Below are positions 1 through 7,935 of a DNA stretch of 64,000 bases, in pieces. Origin of the DNA: JACIYW01 sp014359745 (GTDB lineage: Bacteria; Pseudomonadota; Alphaproteobacteria; Rhodobacterales; Rhodobacteraceae); contig JBNPWE010000005.1 of assembly GCA_050433985.1 (NCBI GenBank), forward strand, positions 1 to 64,000. Reading direction: 5' to 3'. A program made the translations under genes and the position numbers. The number at the start of each line of letters is the position of its first letter. The stretch's first letter is position 1. The notes beneath the pieces were generated by a model. That model ran no database searches and was not told where the DNA came from. It saw only the letters and a list, made by a program, of their open reading frames with translations.

Positions 1-106
1 ATGGTCAAGGCGCGGCGATGTCCGGGAGGAGGTGAACATCGCCGCCTTGCCTGCGCCAGCCCGGGAGGAGGTAGGCCGTCGCAACTCGTTGGGGCACTAT
101 CGCCCC
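1..106 (-). ncRNA. CcsR-type sRNA unit (4th of array, edge of window)
   Basis: On the minus strand this unit carries two CCTCCTCCC motifs (63-71 and 24-32). The second sits in the loop of a clear hairpin, 13-44, with a 9-bp stem (CGGCGATGT/ACATCGCCG). The first has a weaker stem interrupted by a 3-nt internal loop. Paired CCUCCUCCC hairpins downstream of a DUF1127 gene are the hallmark of the Rhodobacter CcsR1-4 stress-induced RNAs, which are cut from one precursor and act in oxidative-stress and C1-metabolism control. RNA ends are inferred from the repeat boundary. The array may continue past base 1. Confidence 0.72.
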
Positions 107-107
107 T

Positions 108-213
108 ATGGTCAAGGCGCGGCGATGTCCGGGAGGAGGTGAACATCGCCGCCTTGCCTGCGCCAGCCCGGGAGGAGGTAGGCCGTCGCAACTCGTTGGG
201 GCGCTATCGCCCC
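108..213 (-). ncRNA. CcsR-type sRNA unit (3rd of array)
   Basis: This is a near-perfect copy of bases 1-106, with a single A/G difference at 96 versus 203. CCTCCTCCC motifs lie at 170-178 and 131-139 on the minus strand. It should fold like its neighbour, with a 9-bp stem presenting the motif in a 14-nt loop. Function is by analogy with CcsR RNAs; transcript ends are inferred. Confidence 0.74.
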
Positions 214-214
214 G

Positions 215-305
215 AATTTTCTGCGGCGGCACCGGGAGGAGGGTGGTGCCGCCGCATCATCAACGACCAGCGGGAGGGAGGAGAACCAGCCGATCGTATC
301 CTTCA
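215..305 (-). ncRNA. CcsR-type sRNA unit (2nd of array)
   Basis: The downstream hairpin at 222-256 is the cleanest in the array: a perfect 12-bp stem (TGCGGCGGCACC and its complement) with an 11-nt loop containing CCTCCTCCC (234-242). The upstream motif (276-283) is the variant CTCCTCCC, and I see no good stem around it. A GGGCC-TTGC-GGCCC hairpin (306-319) separates this unit from the first and could be a processing or boundary structure. The spans are estimates. Confidence 0.7.
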
Positions 306-327
306 GGGCCTTGCGGCCCCGGTATAA

Positions 328-402
328 AAGGCGACGACACGGGGAGGAGGTCGTGTCGCCGCAGGTTCAATGCCCCCCGGGAGGAGGTGGGGGCCATTGC
401 CG
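328..402 (-). ncRNA. CcsR-type sRNA unit (1st after the DUF1127 gene)
   Basis: Two hairpins on the minus strand hold the motif. One is 368-399 (CAATG plus CCCCC pairing with GGGGG plus CATTG, motif at 379-387). The other is 330-360 (GGCGAC/ACG arms pairing with CGTGTCGCC, motif at 342-350). The unit starts a few bases after the stop of the DUF1127 gene, as expected if all are processed from one mRNA. The motif is known in Rhodobacter to act as an anti-Shine-Dalgarno-like pairing surface. Confidence 0.76.
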
Positions 403-407
403 TAAAC

Positions 408-671
408 TCATCCGCGGCGTGCTTCAGCCCGCGTGTCGATGCCGTGCGCCGCATCCAAGGCGATCCGCGGTATCATCGAACGGCTGATGGCCAGGTCCGC
501 AAGCTCGCGATCCGACAGTGCGCCAAGCTCTTTCATCGTCTGCCGGAACACGCGGCGGCGCCCAAGCGTCTCTTGCAGGTCTGCGAAAGCCGCGGCGATG
601 CGGTCAATGATCGCACCAAAGCCAAAGCGCGGGCCGCGTTCTTCGGTATGGGTTGCATTTGCGTAGGTCAT
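408..671 (-). CDS. DUF1127 small RNA-binding protein (CcaF1-like)
   Basis: This 87-residue basic protein begins MTYANATHTEERG and has a C-terminal DUF1127 core (VFRQTMKELGALSDREL, then LADLAISR). DUF1127 proteins are small Arg-rich proteins. The Rhodobacter homologue encoded just upstream of CcsR1-4 is an RNA-binding protein involved in sRNA maturation. The start is the second ATG at 671, 5 nt after GAGAGG; the ATG at 674 leaves only 2 nt. The CcsR array follows directly, so protein and sRNAs are probably one transcript with the sRNAs cut from its 3' part. Confidence 0.88.
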   Translation of the reverse strand: MTYANATHTEERGPRFGFGAIIDRIAAAFADLQETLGRRRVFRQTMKELGALSDRELADLAISRSMIPRIALDAAHGIDTRAEARRG

Positions 672-718
672 CATCGCCTCTCGATCTTTGCCGAAGCAGT
701 CTGTGCTTCGTTGAATTG

Positions 719-746
719 AATATAGACCAATGCTGCGGATGCACAA
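719..746 (-). promoter_or_regulatory. Putative promoter of the DUF1127-CcsR transcript
   Basis: On the minus strand TTGTGC (746-741) and TATATT (724-719) are 16 bp apart, about 50 bp upstream of the DUF1127 start. In Rhodobacter the equivalent promoter is used by the alternative factors RpoHI/RpoHII under heat and singlet-oxygen stress. The boxes here do not decide between sigma-70 and RpoH. They are read by eye only. Confidence 0.45.
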
Positions 747-912
747 TCATGTGTTGCCGCAATGCTGCCATGCAGAAAATGCATAATGGATACTGACCTA
801 ATTCAGGCACCCATGCGGGCACCTGCCCGGATTTTGCGCAAACCTTGTCCGGGTCTTGCGCTTGCGGGCCAACAGCGCAAGGGTGCAAACTGGAACCCGG
901 CAGGAGGAAAGC

Positions 913-2016
913 ATGGCCATACCCCGTGATGACGTCTTGCGCGCGATTGGCGATCTGGATGTGCCCGGCGGCGGCACGCTTGGCTCGAATGACATGATTC
1001 GCGCGATCACCGCCGATGGCGACAAGGTCTCCTGCGTGATAGAGGCCGCAACCCCCGACCAAGCCCGCGCGCTGGAGGGGCTGCGCGCCACGGCCGAGGA
1101 TCGGTTGCGCGCCCTGCCGGGGGTCGCCCGCGCCTCGGTCCTGCTCACGGCGCATGGCCCCGCCGCCAAAGGTCAGGCCACAAAGACGCCCGGCCCCGAA
1201 GGCGGCGCGCCGCCCGCCCTCAAGATCGGCCGCCACCCGACACCGCAATCGGGCCCGCAACCGGTGGCCGGGGTGGCGCGCATCCTTGCCATCGCCTCGG
1301 GCAAGGGGGGGGTGGGCAAATCCACCGTCGCCTCCAACCTTGCGGTGGCGCTGGCGCGGGCCGGTCGGCGGGTGGGCCTGCTTGACGCCGATATCTACGG
1401 CCCGTCGCAGCCCAGGATGATGGGCGTCAGCGCCCGGCCGTCCTCGCCCGATGGCAAGCTGATCATCCCCTTGCAGGCGCATGGCGTCACCATGATGTCC
1501 ATCGGCCTGATGATGAAGGCGGATGAGGCGGTGATCTGGCGCGGCCCGATGCTGATGGGGGCCTTGCAGCAATTGCTGGGGCAGGTGCAATGGGGCACGC
1601 TGGATGTGCTGATCGTCGATCTGCCGCCGGGCACCGGCGACATCCAGTTGACGCTTTGCCAAAGGTCGCAGGTCACCGGCGCGATCGTGGTCTCGACCCC
1701 GCAGGATGTGGCGCTTCTGGATGCGCGCAAGGCGATCCACATGTTCGGCACCCTGAAAACCCCGGTTCTGGGCCTTATCGAAAACATGTCCACCTATATC
1801 TGCCCCAACTGCGGGCACGAGGCGCATATCTTCGGCCATGGCGGCGTGCGCGCCGAGGCCGAAAAGATCGGCGTGCCGTTTCTTGGGGAACTGCCGCTTG
1901 ACCTCGATGTGCGGCTGGCCGGTGACGCGGGCACCCCGATTGCGCTTGGCGACGGGCCGGTCGCGGCGGCCTATGCGGCCCTTGCCGACCGTCTGGTGCG
2001 CGGCGGCATGGCCTGA
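913..2016 (+). CDS. apbC: Mrp/ApbC iron-sulfur cluster carrier ATPase
   Basis: This 367-residue Mrp/NBP35-family P-loop ATPase binds a bridging 4Fe-4S cluster and delivers it to apo-proteins in the cytoplasm. Residues 1-80 form a MIP18/DUF59-type domain. A variable linker follows, then the deviant Walker A GKGGVGKS (residues 130-137) and the cluster motif CPNC (297-300). The ATG at 913 follows AGGAGG with good spacing; longer in-frame starts lack a site. It stands alone ahead of a long untranslated stretch. Confidence 0.93.
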   Translation: MAIPRDDVLRAIGDLDVPGGGTLGSNDMIRAITADGDKVSCVIEAATPDQARALEGLRATAEDRLRALPGVARASVLLTAHGPAAKGQATKTPGPEGGAPPALKIGRHPTPQSGPQPVAGVARILAIASGKGGVGKSTVASNLAVALARAGRRVGLLDADIYGPSQPRMMGVSARPSSPDGKLIIPLQAHGVTMMSIGLMMKADEAVIWRGPMLMGALQQLLGQVQWGTLDVLIVDLPPGTGDIQLTLCQRSQVTGAIVVSTPQDVALLDARKAIHMFGTLKTPVLGLIENMSTYICPNCGHEAHIFGHGGVRAEAEKIGVPFLGELPLDLDVRLAGDAGTPIALGDGPVAAAYAALADRLVRGGMA

Positions 2017-2394
2017 CCAAAGCCAGACCGTAACCCGACCAAAGCCCGCCCAAAGCCCGCCGGGTTTGGCGGGCACCGGCCGGGCGGCCCCTTCCCAAGG
2101 CGCGCCCCGCACCATCGCCCAAACGGGTGGGGGCGATTCGGCCCGCTCCCACCGCCCCGGACGCGCCTGTCGTGGCCCCGCCGCCAATATCGGCGCAGGT
2201 TTCCGGAATTTTCTGGATTTTCCCGGAACCCGCCCGTTTTCCCGGATTTGGTATGTGTCACCTTGCCACACACAAGTGGTGGGGCTGCAAGATTTTTTGC
2301 CTGTTGCCGTAATGCACCAATGCCCCCTTGGTTCCATTAAAATCCAGATTGGTCCATAAATTTCCGTTGTCAGCCATGATCCTTCGTGGCATCA
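2017..2394 (+). other. Intergenic stretch before the dcw leader
   Basis: No gene was recognised here. A GCCCGCC/GGCGGGC hairpin (2055-2074) just after apbC lacks a T-run and could be a weak terminator. The sequence becomes AT-richer after 2200, with runs such as GATTTTTTGCC and CCATTAAAATCC, which is where the promoter of the mraZ leader should lie. I could not settle on one pair of promoter boxes. Confidence 0.5.
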
Positions 2395-2660
2395 ACGATG
2401 CATGAGGAAGCGGTCAACAGGGGCAACCAAAGACCCCGAACAGGCGACCATAGTCAGGTTTCATACAGGCACCCGCTTTTCTCGAACGATGAGATCCGGC
2501 GCGCAGGCGAGCAGACATCCCCCCAGGTGGCATGCGTAGCCGGACTACCCAGTAATGGGACGAGGCGGCGGATCGAGCTTGGCAGTAGCTCGGTCCGCCG
2601 TTGTCATTTCGCGGGCGCCCGTGGGGGCCCGAAACACGAAGAAGGCAGGTTAAGGGGCCG
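2395..2660 (+). ncRNA. Structured mraZ leader, candidate UpsM-type sRNA
   Basis: About 250 nt without a convincing reading frame lie directly upstream of mraZ. In Rhodobacter sphaeroides this position encodes UpsM, an abundant sRNA made from the 5' UTR of the dcw operon by partial termination and RNase E cleavage. Here a strong hairpin at about 2569-2600 (GGCGGATCGAGCT pairing with AGCTCGGTCCGCC across a 7-nt loop, one G-T pair) is followed by a GC-rich GGGC/GCCC fold near 2612-2632. The homology call rests on position and structure, not alignment; both ends are approximate. Confidence 0.55.
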
Positions 2661-2668
2661 CGAGGGCA

Positions 2669-3181
2669 GTGGCGGAAAGGTTCAGAGGCAGCATTCCCCA
2701 AAAGGTGGATGCGAAGGGGCGGGTCTCGGTTCCGGCGTCGTTCCGGCGTGTGATCGAGGCATGCGACCCCGGCTATGGCCCCGACAAACGCCCGGAAGTA
2801 TTGATCTATTTCGGCGATCACCGGCGCGCCTATCTGGAATGCTACACCATGCAGGCCGCCGCCGAAATCGACGCGCAGATCGACATGATGCCGCGCGGCA
2901 CCCCCGAACGCGCCCGCATGGAAGACCTGTTCTACAGCAATTCCCAAACCTTCACCGTCGATGATGACGGCCGCATCATCCTTCCGCAGGTCTTGCGCGA
3001 CCGTATCAAACTGGGGCCAGAGGCCTATTTCGTTGCCACCGGCGACCGGTTCCGCATCTGGGATGCCGCGATCTTCGCCACCGAAGGCAACCGCGCCACC
3101 ACCGACTGGCTTGATGCGCAACCCGTTGATTTCGATCCCTTCTCTATCCTGCCGCCGCTGCCGCGCGGCGGGGCGGCGTGA
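2669..3181 (+). CDS. mraZ: MraZ transcriptional regulator
   Basis: This 170-residue protein begins AERFRGSIPQKVDAKGRVSV, the first of two SpoVT/AbrB-type DNA-binding repeats. MraZ forms ring-shaped oligomers that repress the dcw promoter and also sits on the nucleoid. The start is GTG at 2669 behind a GAGGG stretch; no ATG fits. I did not find the repeated TGGG operator array described in E. coli in the leader. Its stop overlaps the rsmH start (TGATG), so it is the first gene of the cell-wall operon. Confidence 0.95.
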   Translation: MAERFRGSIPQKVDAKGRVSVPASFRRVIEACDPGYGPDKRPEVLIYFGDHRRAYLECYTMQAAAEIDAQIDMMPRGTPERARMEDLFYSNSQTFTVDDDGRIILPQVLRDRIKLGPEAYFVATGDRFRIWDAAIFATEGNRATTDWLDAQPVDFDPFSILPPLPRGGAA

Positions 3182-4212
3182 TGGCCCGCGGGGCGAAAAG
3201 CCCCCGCAAGACCGGGGACGGGGAAACCCCCGATCCCAAGGCCCCGCATGTGCCGGTCTTGCTGCGCCCCATTCTGGATGCCGTGGCCCCGGTGACGGGC
3301 GTGTGGCTTGACGGCACCTTCGGGGCGGGCGGCTATGCGCGCGCGCTTCTGGCAGCGGGGGCCGACCGGGTCATCGGGATTGACCGCGATCCCGCCGCAC
3401 TGGCCATGGCCGCCACTTGGGCGGCGGCATATGGCGACCGGCTGCGGCTGGTCGAGGGCACGTTTTCGCAGCTTGATATCCTGGCGGGCGAGGCGCTCGA
3501 CGGTGTCGTGCTGGATCTTGGCGTCTCTTCGATGCAGATCGATCAGCCCGAACGCGGGTTCTCCTTTCTGCGCGACGGCCCGCTTGACATGCGTATGAGC
3601 CAGTCGGGCGAAAGCGCCGCCGATCTGGTCAACACCGCCCCCGAGGCGCGCCTGGCCGACATCCTCTATCAATTCGGTGAAGAACGCGCCGCCCGCCGCA
3701 TCGCCCGGCTGCTCGTCAAGGCCCGTGCCGAGGCGCCGATCACCACCACCGGCCAGCTTGCCCGCCTTGTCGAAAGCTGCCTGCCGCGCCCCAAGCCGGG
3801 CCAAAGCCACCCCGCCACCCGCAGCTTTCAGGCGCTGCGCATCGCGGTCAACGCCGAATTTTCCGAATTGGTCGAAGGGCTTGAGGCAGCCGAACGCGCC
3901 CTGCGCCCCGGCGGTTGGCTGGCGGTTGTCAGCTTTCATTCCATGGAGGATCGCATCGTGAAACGATTTCTTCAGGCCCGCGCGGGCCAGACCGGGCGCG
4001 GCAGCCGCCACGCCCCCGAAACGCAGGCGACAGCGCCGCGCTTCGTGCTGCCCCGCAAAAGCGGCATCGCCGCCGATGATCAAGAGGTGGCACAGAACCC
4101 GCGCGCCCGGTCGGCCCGGCTGCGCGTGGCCCGGCGCACCGATGCGCCCGCCGGCCCCGCGCCGCGCGACGCGCTGGGCCTGCCCGCCCTTGCCAGCGAA
4201 AGGATCGGCTGA
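3181..4212 (+). CDS. rsmH: 16S rRNA (cytosine-1402-N4)-methyltransferase RsmH
   Basis: This 343-residue SAM-dependent methyltransferase (MraW family) modifies C1402 in the decoding centre. It shows the N-terminal HVPVLL start, the SAM loop DGTFGAGGYARALL, the VLDLGVSSMQID motif and the C-terminal HSMEDRIVKRF. ATG 3181 shares its A with the mraZ stop; GTG 3178 is an alternative one codon earlier. The stop overlaps ftsL. Confidence 0.96.
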   Translation: MARGAKSPRKTGDGETPDPKAPHVPVLLRPILDAVAPVTGVWLDGTFGAGGYARALLAAGADRVIGIDRDPAALAMAATWAAAYGDRLRLVEGTFSQLDILAGEALDGVVLDLGVSSMQIDQPERGFSFLRDGPLDMRMSQSGESAADLVNTAPEARLADILYQFGEERAARRIARLLVKARAEAPITTTGQLARLVESCLPRPKPGQSHPATRSFQALRIAVNAEFSELVEGLEAAERALRPGGWLAVVSFHSMEDRIVKRFLQARAGQTGRGSRHAPETQATAPRFVLPRKSGIAADDQEVAQNPRARSARLRVARRTDAPAGPAPRDALGLPALASERIG

Positions 4213-4649
4213 TGCGCGGTCTGCTTTACGTGATGTTCGCCATCGGCGTGATCGGCCTTGCCTATTGGGCCTATAACGAAAACTACCGCACCCAAAGCGC
4301 CCTGGCCGAGGTGCGCGCGCTCAAACGCGATATCGCCAGCCTGCGCGAGGCGTTATCGGTGCAGCGCGCCGAATGGGCCTATCTGAACCGCCCCGAACGG
4401 CTGCGCGATCTGGCGGATCTGAATTTCGACGACCTTGGCCTGATGCCGATGCATCCCGATCAGTTCGGCCTGATCGAACAGGTGGCCTATCCGCGGCCCG
4501 ATCCCGCGCCGCTGGGCCTGCTGGCACCGATCAGCGGTACCGTGTCGCTCAACGCGCTGCTTGGCCCCGAACCCCTCGCCGAACCTGCCGCGGAATCTGC
4601 CGCCGAACCCCTCACCTCATCCGCCACCAGCCCCGAGGCCGCCCGATGA
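4212..4649 (+). CDS. ftsL: Cell division protein FtsL
   Basis: This 145-residue bitopic protein has one membrane segment (about residues 4-20, LLYVMFAIGVIGLAYWAY). It is followed by a predicted periplasmic coiled coil (about 25-60) and a short RPERLRDLADLNF motif typical of alphaproteobacterial FtsL. The Ala/Glu/Pro-rich tail is low in complexity. FtsL links FtsB/FtsQ to FtsW/FtsI in the divisome. Sequence conservation in this family is low, so the call rests on size, topology and position between rsmH and ftsI. Confidence 0.88.
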   Translation: MRGLLYVMFAIGVIGLAYWAYNENYRTQSALAEVRALKRDIASLREALSVQRAEWAYLNRPERLRDLADLNFDDLGLMPMHPDQFGLIEQVAYPRPDPAPLGLLAPISGTVSLNALLGPEPLAEPAAESAAEPLTSSATSPEAAR

Positions 4650-6430
4650 TCCGCACCCCCCTGCGCCCGCTTGCCCGCATCCTGCCCGCCCGCGCCCGTG
4701 GCGACAATCCCGACGCGATCGAACGCGAGAACCTGCGCCTGCGGCTTGAGGCCACCCGCGCCCGCGCCCGCGTGATGGCCGAGGGGCGGCTGCTGGTTCT
4801 GGGCGTGTTGTTCTTTACCGCCTTCAGCGTGATCGGCGCGCGCATGGGGCTTATGGCCGCCAGCCAGCCGGCTGAACCGCAAAGCGTGGCCGCAACCGAT
4901 GGGATCAGCAGCCAGCGCGCCGATATCGTCGATCGGCGCGGCCGCTTGCTTGCCACCAACCTGGTCACGAACGCGCTTTATGCGCAGCCGCCGCTCATGG
5001 TCGATCCGGCGCGCGCCGCCCGCGCCCTGGCCGCGATATTTCCCGATGAGAACGCCGAACGCCTGTTGGCCCGCTTTACCCAGCCGGGCCGAAAATTCAT
5101 CTGGATTCGCAAGCAGTTGTCGCCCGAACAGATGCAGGCCGTTCATGAGATCGGTGAACCGGGCCTGCTGTTCGGCCCGCGCGAGATGCGGCTTTATCCC
5201 AACGGCAAACTGGCCGCGCATGTGCTGGGCGGCGCCCGTTTCGGCCGCGAAAGCGTCAGCGCCGCCGAAGTGCTGGGCGTTGCGGGCATCGAGAAGGCCA
5301 AGGATGACTGGCTGCGCGATCCCGCCCATGCCGATACGCCGTTGCGCCTGTCGCTGGATCTGTCGGTACAGGCGGCGATGCGCGATGTGCTGTCGGCGGG
5401 CATGGGCCTGATGAATGCCAAGGGCGCCACGGCGGTTCTGATGGATATCCACACCGGCGAAATCGTCTCGCTTGTCTCGCTGCCCGATTTCGATCCCAAC
5501 AACCGCCCCGCGGTGCCGACCTCTGGCGATGCCGCCGACAGCCCGCTGTTCAACCGCGCCGTGCAGGGGGTCTATGAACTCGGCTCCACCTTCAAGGTGT
5601 TCGCCATCGCCGAGGCGCTGGATGAAGGGCTGGTGAACCCCGAAACCGTCATCGATACCTCTGGTCCGCTGACCTGGGGCCGGTTCCGCATCCGCGATTT
5701 TCACAATTACGGCCCGCAGATGACGGTGACAGAGGTCTTGGTCAAAAGTTCCAACATCGGCACCGCGCGCGTGGCCCTGCAATTCGGCGCCGACCGGCAG
5801 CGCGCCTTTCTCGACAAGCTGGGCCTGCTGACATCGACGCCCCTCGAACTGGTCGAGGCGGGCGGGGCCAAGCCGCTGTTGCCGGGGAACTGGTCGGAAC
5901 TTTCAACCATGACCATCGCCTATGGTCACGGCATGTCGGTCAGCCCGGTGCACCTGGCCGCGGCCTATGCGTCTGTGCTCAATGGCGGATTGCGGGTGGA
6001 ACCCACCCTGATCGCGCGCACCGATATCACGCCGGGGCCGCGCGTGGTGTCCGAAGCCACGTCGGCCCGGATGCGCACGATGCTGCGCGCGGTGGTCACG
6101 CGCGGCACCGCCAGTTTTGCCGAAGTGCCCGGATATGCCGTTGCGGGCAAAACCGGCACCGCCGACAAACCCAAACCCGGCGGCGGCTATTACGATGCAA
6201 AGGTCATCGCCACCTTCGCGGGCATCTTTCCCGCGCATGATCCCGAATATGCGATCGTGGTGACACTCGATGAACCGGTCGAAAGCGCGGGCTCCGAACC
6301 GCGCCGCACCGCCGGCTGGACGGCGGTTCCCATCGCCGCCGAGGCCATTCGCCGGGTCGCCCCGCTTTTGGGCTTGCGGCCAGAGATTGAAACCGCCAGC
6401 CCTTTTGCCGTAACAGCAGTCAGGAATTGA
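4646..6430 (+). CDS. ftsI: Peptidoglycan D,D-transpeptidase FtsI (PBP3)
   Basis: This 594-residue septal transpeptidase has an N-terminal cytoplasmic stretch, one membrane anchor (about residues 50-72), a PBP dimerisation domain and a transpeptidase domain. The latter has STFK with the acylated Ser at 314, SSN at 368-370 and KTGT at 502-505. It cross-links septal peptidoglycan with FtsW. The start overlaps the ftsL stop as ATGA; the long in-frame extension upstream lies inside ftsL in another frame and is not used. Confidence 0.96.
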   Translation: MIRTPLRPLARILPARARGDNPDAIERENLRLRLEATRARARVMAEGRLLVLGVLFFTAFSVIGARMGLMAASQPAEPQSVAATDGISSQRADIVDRRGRLLATNLVTNALYAQPPLMVDPARAARALAAIFPDENAERLLARFTQPGRKFIWIRKQLSPEQMQAVHEIGEPGLLFGPREMRLYPNGKLAAHVLGGARFGRESVSAAEVLGVAGIEKAKDDWLRDPAHADTPLRLSLDLSVQAAMRDVLSAGMGLMNAKGATAVLMDIHTGEIVSLVSLPDFDPNNRPAVPTSGDAADSPLFNRAVQGVYELGSTFKVFAIAEALDEGLVNPETVIDTSGPLTWGRFRIRDFHNYGPQMTVTEVLVKSSNIGTARVALQFGADRQRAFLDKLGLLTSTPLELVEAGGAKPLLPGNWSELSTMTIAYGHGMSVSPVHLAAAYASVLNGGLRVEPTLIARTDITPGPRVVSEATSARMRTMLRAVVTRGTASFAEVPGYAVAGKTGTADKPKPGGGYYDAKVIATFAGIFPAHDPEYAIVVTLDEPVESAGSEPRRTAGWTAVPIAAEAIRRVAPLLGLRPEIETASPFAVTAVRN

Positions 6431-6447
6431 CCGGCAAGGATATGGCC

Positions 6448-7935
6448 ATGGCGCACATCACCAGGGGAAAGTCGCTTGCCGCGCTGGGCCTGACCGCACG
6501 GGCCGGGCAAGAGACCGCGATCACCGGCCTGTCGGTTGACAGCCGCGCGGTGCGCCCCGGCCATCTGTTCGCGGCGCTGCCCGGAACCAGGGCGCATGGC
6601 GCGGCCTTCGTGGATGCCGCGCTTGATCGGGGTGCGGGCGCGATCCTGACCGATGCCGAGGGCGCGCGCCTGGCCGCCGCCGCCCTTGCCGCGCATCCCG
6701 TGCCGCTGGTCGTCACCTCCGACCCGCGCGCGGCCCTGGCCGGGGCCGCGGCCCTGTGGTTCGGGGCGCAACCCCAGGTGATGGCGGCGGTAACCGGCAC
6801 CAACGGCAAGACCTCTGTCGCCACATTCGTGCGCCAGATCTGGGTGGCGCTGGGCCATGCGGCGGTGAATGTCGGCACCACCGGGATAGAGGGCGCCTTT
6901 ACCGCGCCCCTTGCCCATACCACCCCCGAACCGATCACCCTGCACCGCCTGCTGGCGCGCGCCGCCGATGCCGGCGTCACCCATGGCGTGATGGAGGCGT
7001 CAAGCCACGGTCTGGCGCAGCGGCGCCTTGATGGCGTGGGTCTGCGCGCCGCTGCCTTTACCAATCTCAGCCGCGATCATCTGGATTATCACCCCGACGA
7101 GGCCGCCTATTTCGCCGCCAAGGCCGGGCTTTTCACCCGCGTGCTGCGCGATGAGGGCTGCGCGGTGATCAATGTCGACGATCCGCGCGGCCCGCAGATG
7201 GTGGCCCTGGCCGCGGCGCGCGGCCAGAACGTGCTGACGGTCGGTCACGATACCGCCTGCGACCTGCGCCTTGATGGCCAGCGCTTCGACGCGGCGGGGC
7301 AAGAGCTGCGGCTGATCTGGCAGGGCCGCGCCCATCAGGTGCGGCTTGGCCTTGTCGGGGGGTTTCAGGCGCTCAACGTCGCGGTTGCGGTCGGGCTGGT
7401 GCTGGCCTGCGGCGACCGCCCCGAGGATGTGTTCGCGGTGCTCCCCGATCTGCAACCGGTGCGCGGCCGGATGCAACTGGCGGCGCGGCGCGGCAATGGC
7501 GCGCCGGTGTTTGTCGATTACGCCCACACCCCCGACGCGCTGGAAACCGCGCTGGGCGCGCTGCGCCCGCATGTGATGGGCCGCCTGCTGGTGGTGTTCG
7601 GCGCCGGGGGCGACCGGGATCGGGGCAAGCGCCCGTTGATGGGCCAGGCGGCGGCAAAAGCCGCGGATGTTGTCTTTGTGACAGACGACAACCCGAGATC
7701 CGAGGATCCTGCGGCTATTCGTGCAGAAATAATGCAAGCCTGCCCAGACGCCCACCAAGTCGCCGACCGGGCCGAGGCGATCCTGCGCGCCGTCGATGCG
7801 CTAGAGGCGGGGGATGCACTTCTGATCGCGGGCAAGGGGCATGAAACCGGGCAGATCGTTGGCGATGATGTTCTGCCCTTTGACGATGTGGAACAGGCAA
7901 GCGTGGCCGTCGCCGCCCTTGACGGTTGCTTTTGA
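6448..7935 (+). CDS. murE: UDP-MurNAc-tripeptide synthetase MurE (meso-DAP adding)
   Basis: This 495-residue Mur ligase adds meso-diaminopimelate to UDP-MurNAc-Ala-Glu in the cytoplasm. The ATP loop is TGTNGKTS and the DNPRSEDP motif is the signature of meso-DAP rather than Lys specificity. Start choice: AAGGA at 6436-6440 stands 7 nt before ATG 6448; ATG 6442 and TTG 6427, which overlaps the ftsI stop, are alternatives. The stop overlaps murF (TGATG). Confidence 0.95.
   Translation: MAHITRGKSLAALGLTARAGQETAITGLSVDSRAVRPGHLFAALPGTRAHGAAFVDAALDRGAGAILTDAEGARLAAAALAAHPVPLVVTSDPRAALAGAAALWFGAQPQVMAAVTGTNGKTSVATFVRQIWVALGHAAVNVGTTGIEGAFTAPLAHTTPEPITLHRLLARAADAGVTHGVMEASSHGLAQRRLDGVGLRAAAFTNLSRDHLDYHPDEAAYFAAKAGLFTRVLRDEGCAVINVDDPRGPQMVALAAARGQNVLTVGHDTACDLRLDGQRFDAAGQELRLIWQGRAHQVRLGLVGGFQALNVAVAVGLVLACGDRPEDVFAVLPDLQPVRGRMQLAARRGNGAPVFVDYAHTPDALETALGALRPHVMGRLLVVFGAGGDRDRGKRPLMGQAAAKAADVVFVTDDNPRSEDPAAIRAEIMQACPDAHQVADRAEAILRAVDALEAGDALLIAGKGHETGQIVGDDVLPFDDVEQASVAVAALDGCF

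Larger units (their letters stand above)
1..213. repeat. 107-bp tandem duplication
   Basis: Bases 1-106 and 108-213 are the same sequence at a period of 107 bp with one mismatch (96 A, 203 G). Each copy holds two GGGAGGAGG motifs, so a whole sRNA unit was duplicated. The near identity implies recent duplication or ongoing gene conversion. Confidence 0.95.

Noticed and set aside
1..327. Plus-strand open frame through the sRNA array
   Set aside because: The frame repeats with the 107-bp duplication and reads the hairpin motifs; it has no protein resemblance and opposes the DUF1127-CcsR transcript.
1..407. CRISPR array
   Set aside because: The repeated motif is only 9 bp, sits in hairpin loops of different stems and lacks unique spacers of constant length; no cas gene is near.
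604..2337. 577-codon minus-strand frame opposite apbC
   Set aside because: It is a high-GC antisense shadow of a clear apbC gene, with no motif.
2395..2660. RNase P RNA, tmRNA or SRP RNA in the mraZ leader
   Set aside because: The conserved cores (for example GAGGAAAGTCCGGGC or a tRNA-like 3' end) are absent on both strands.
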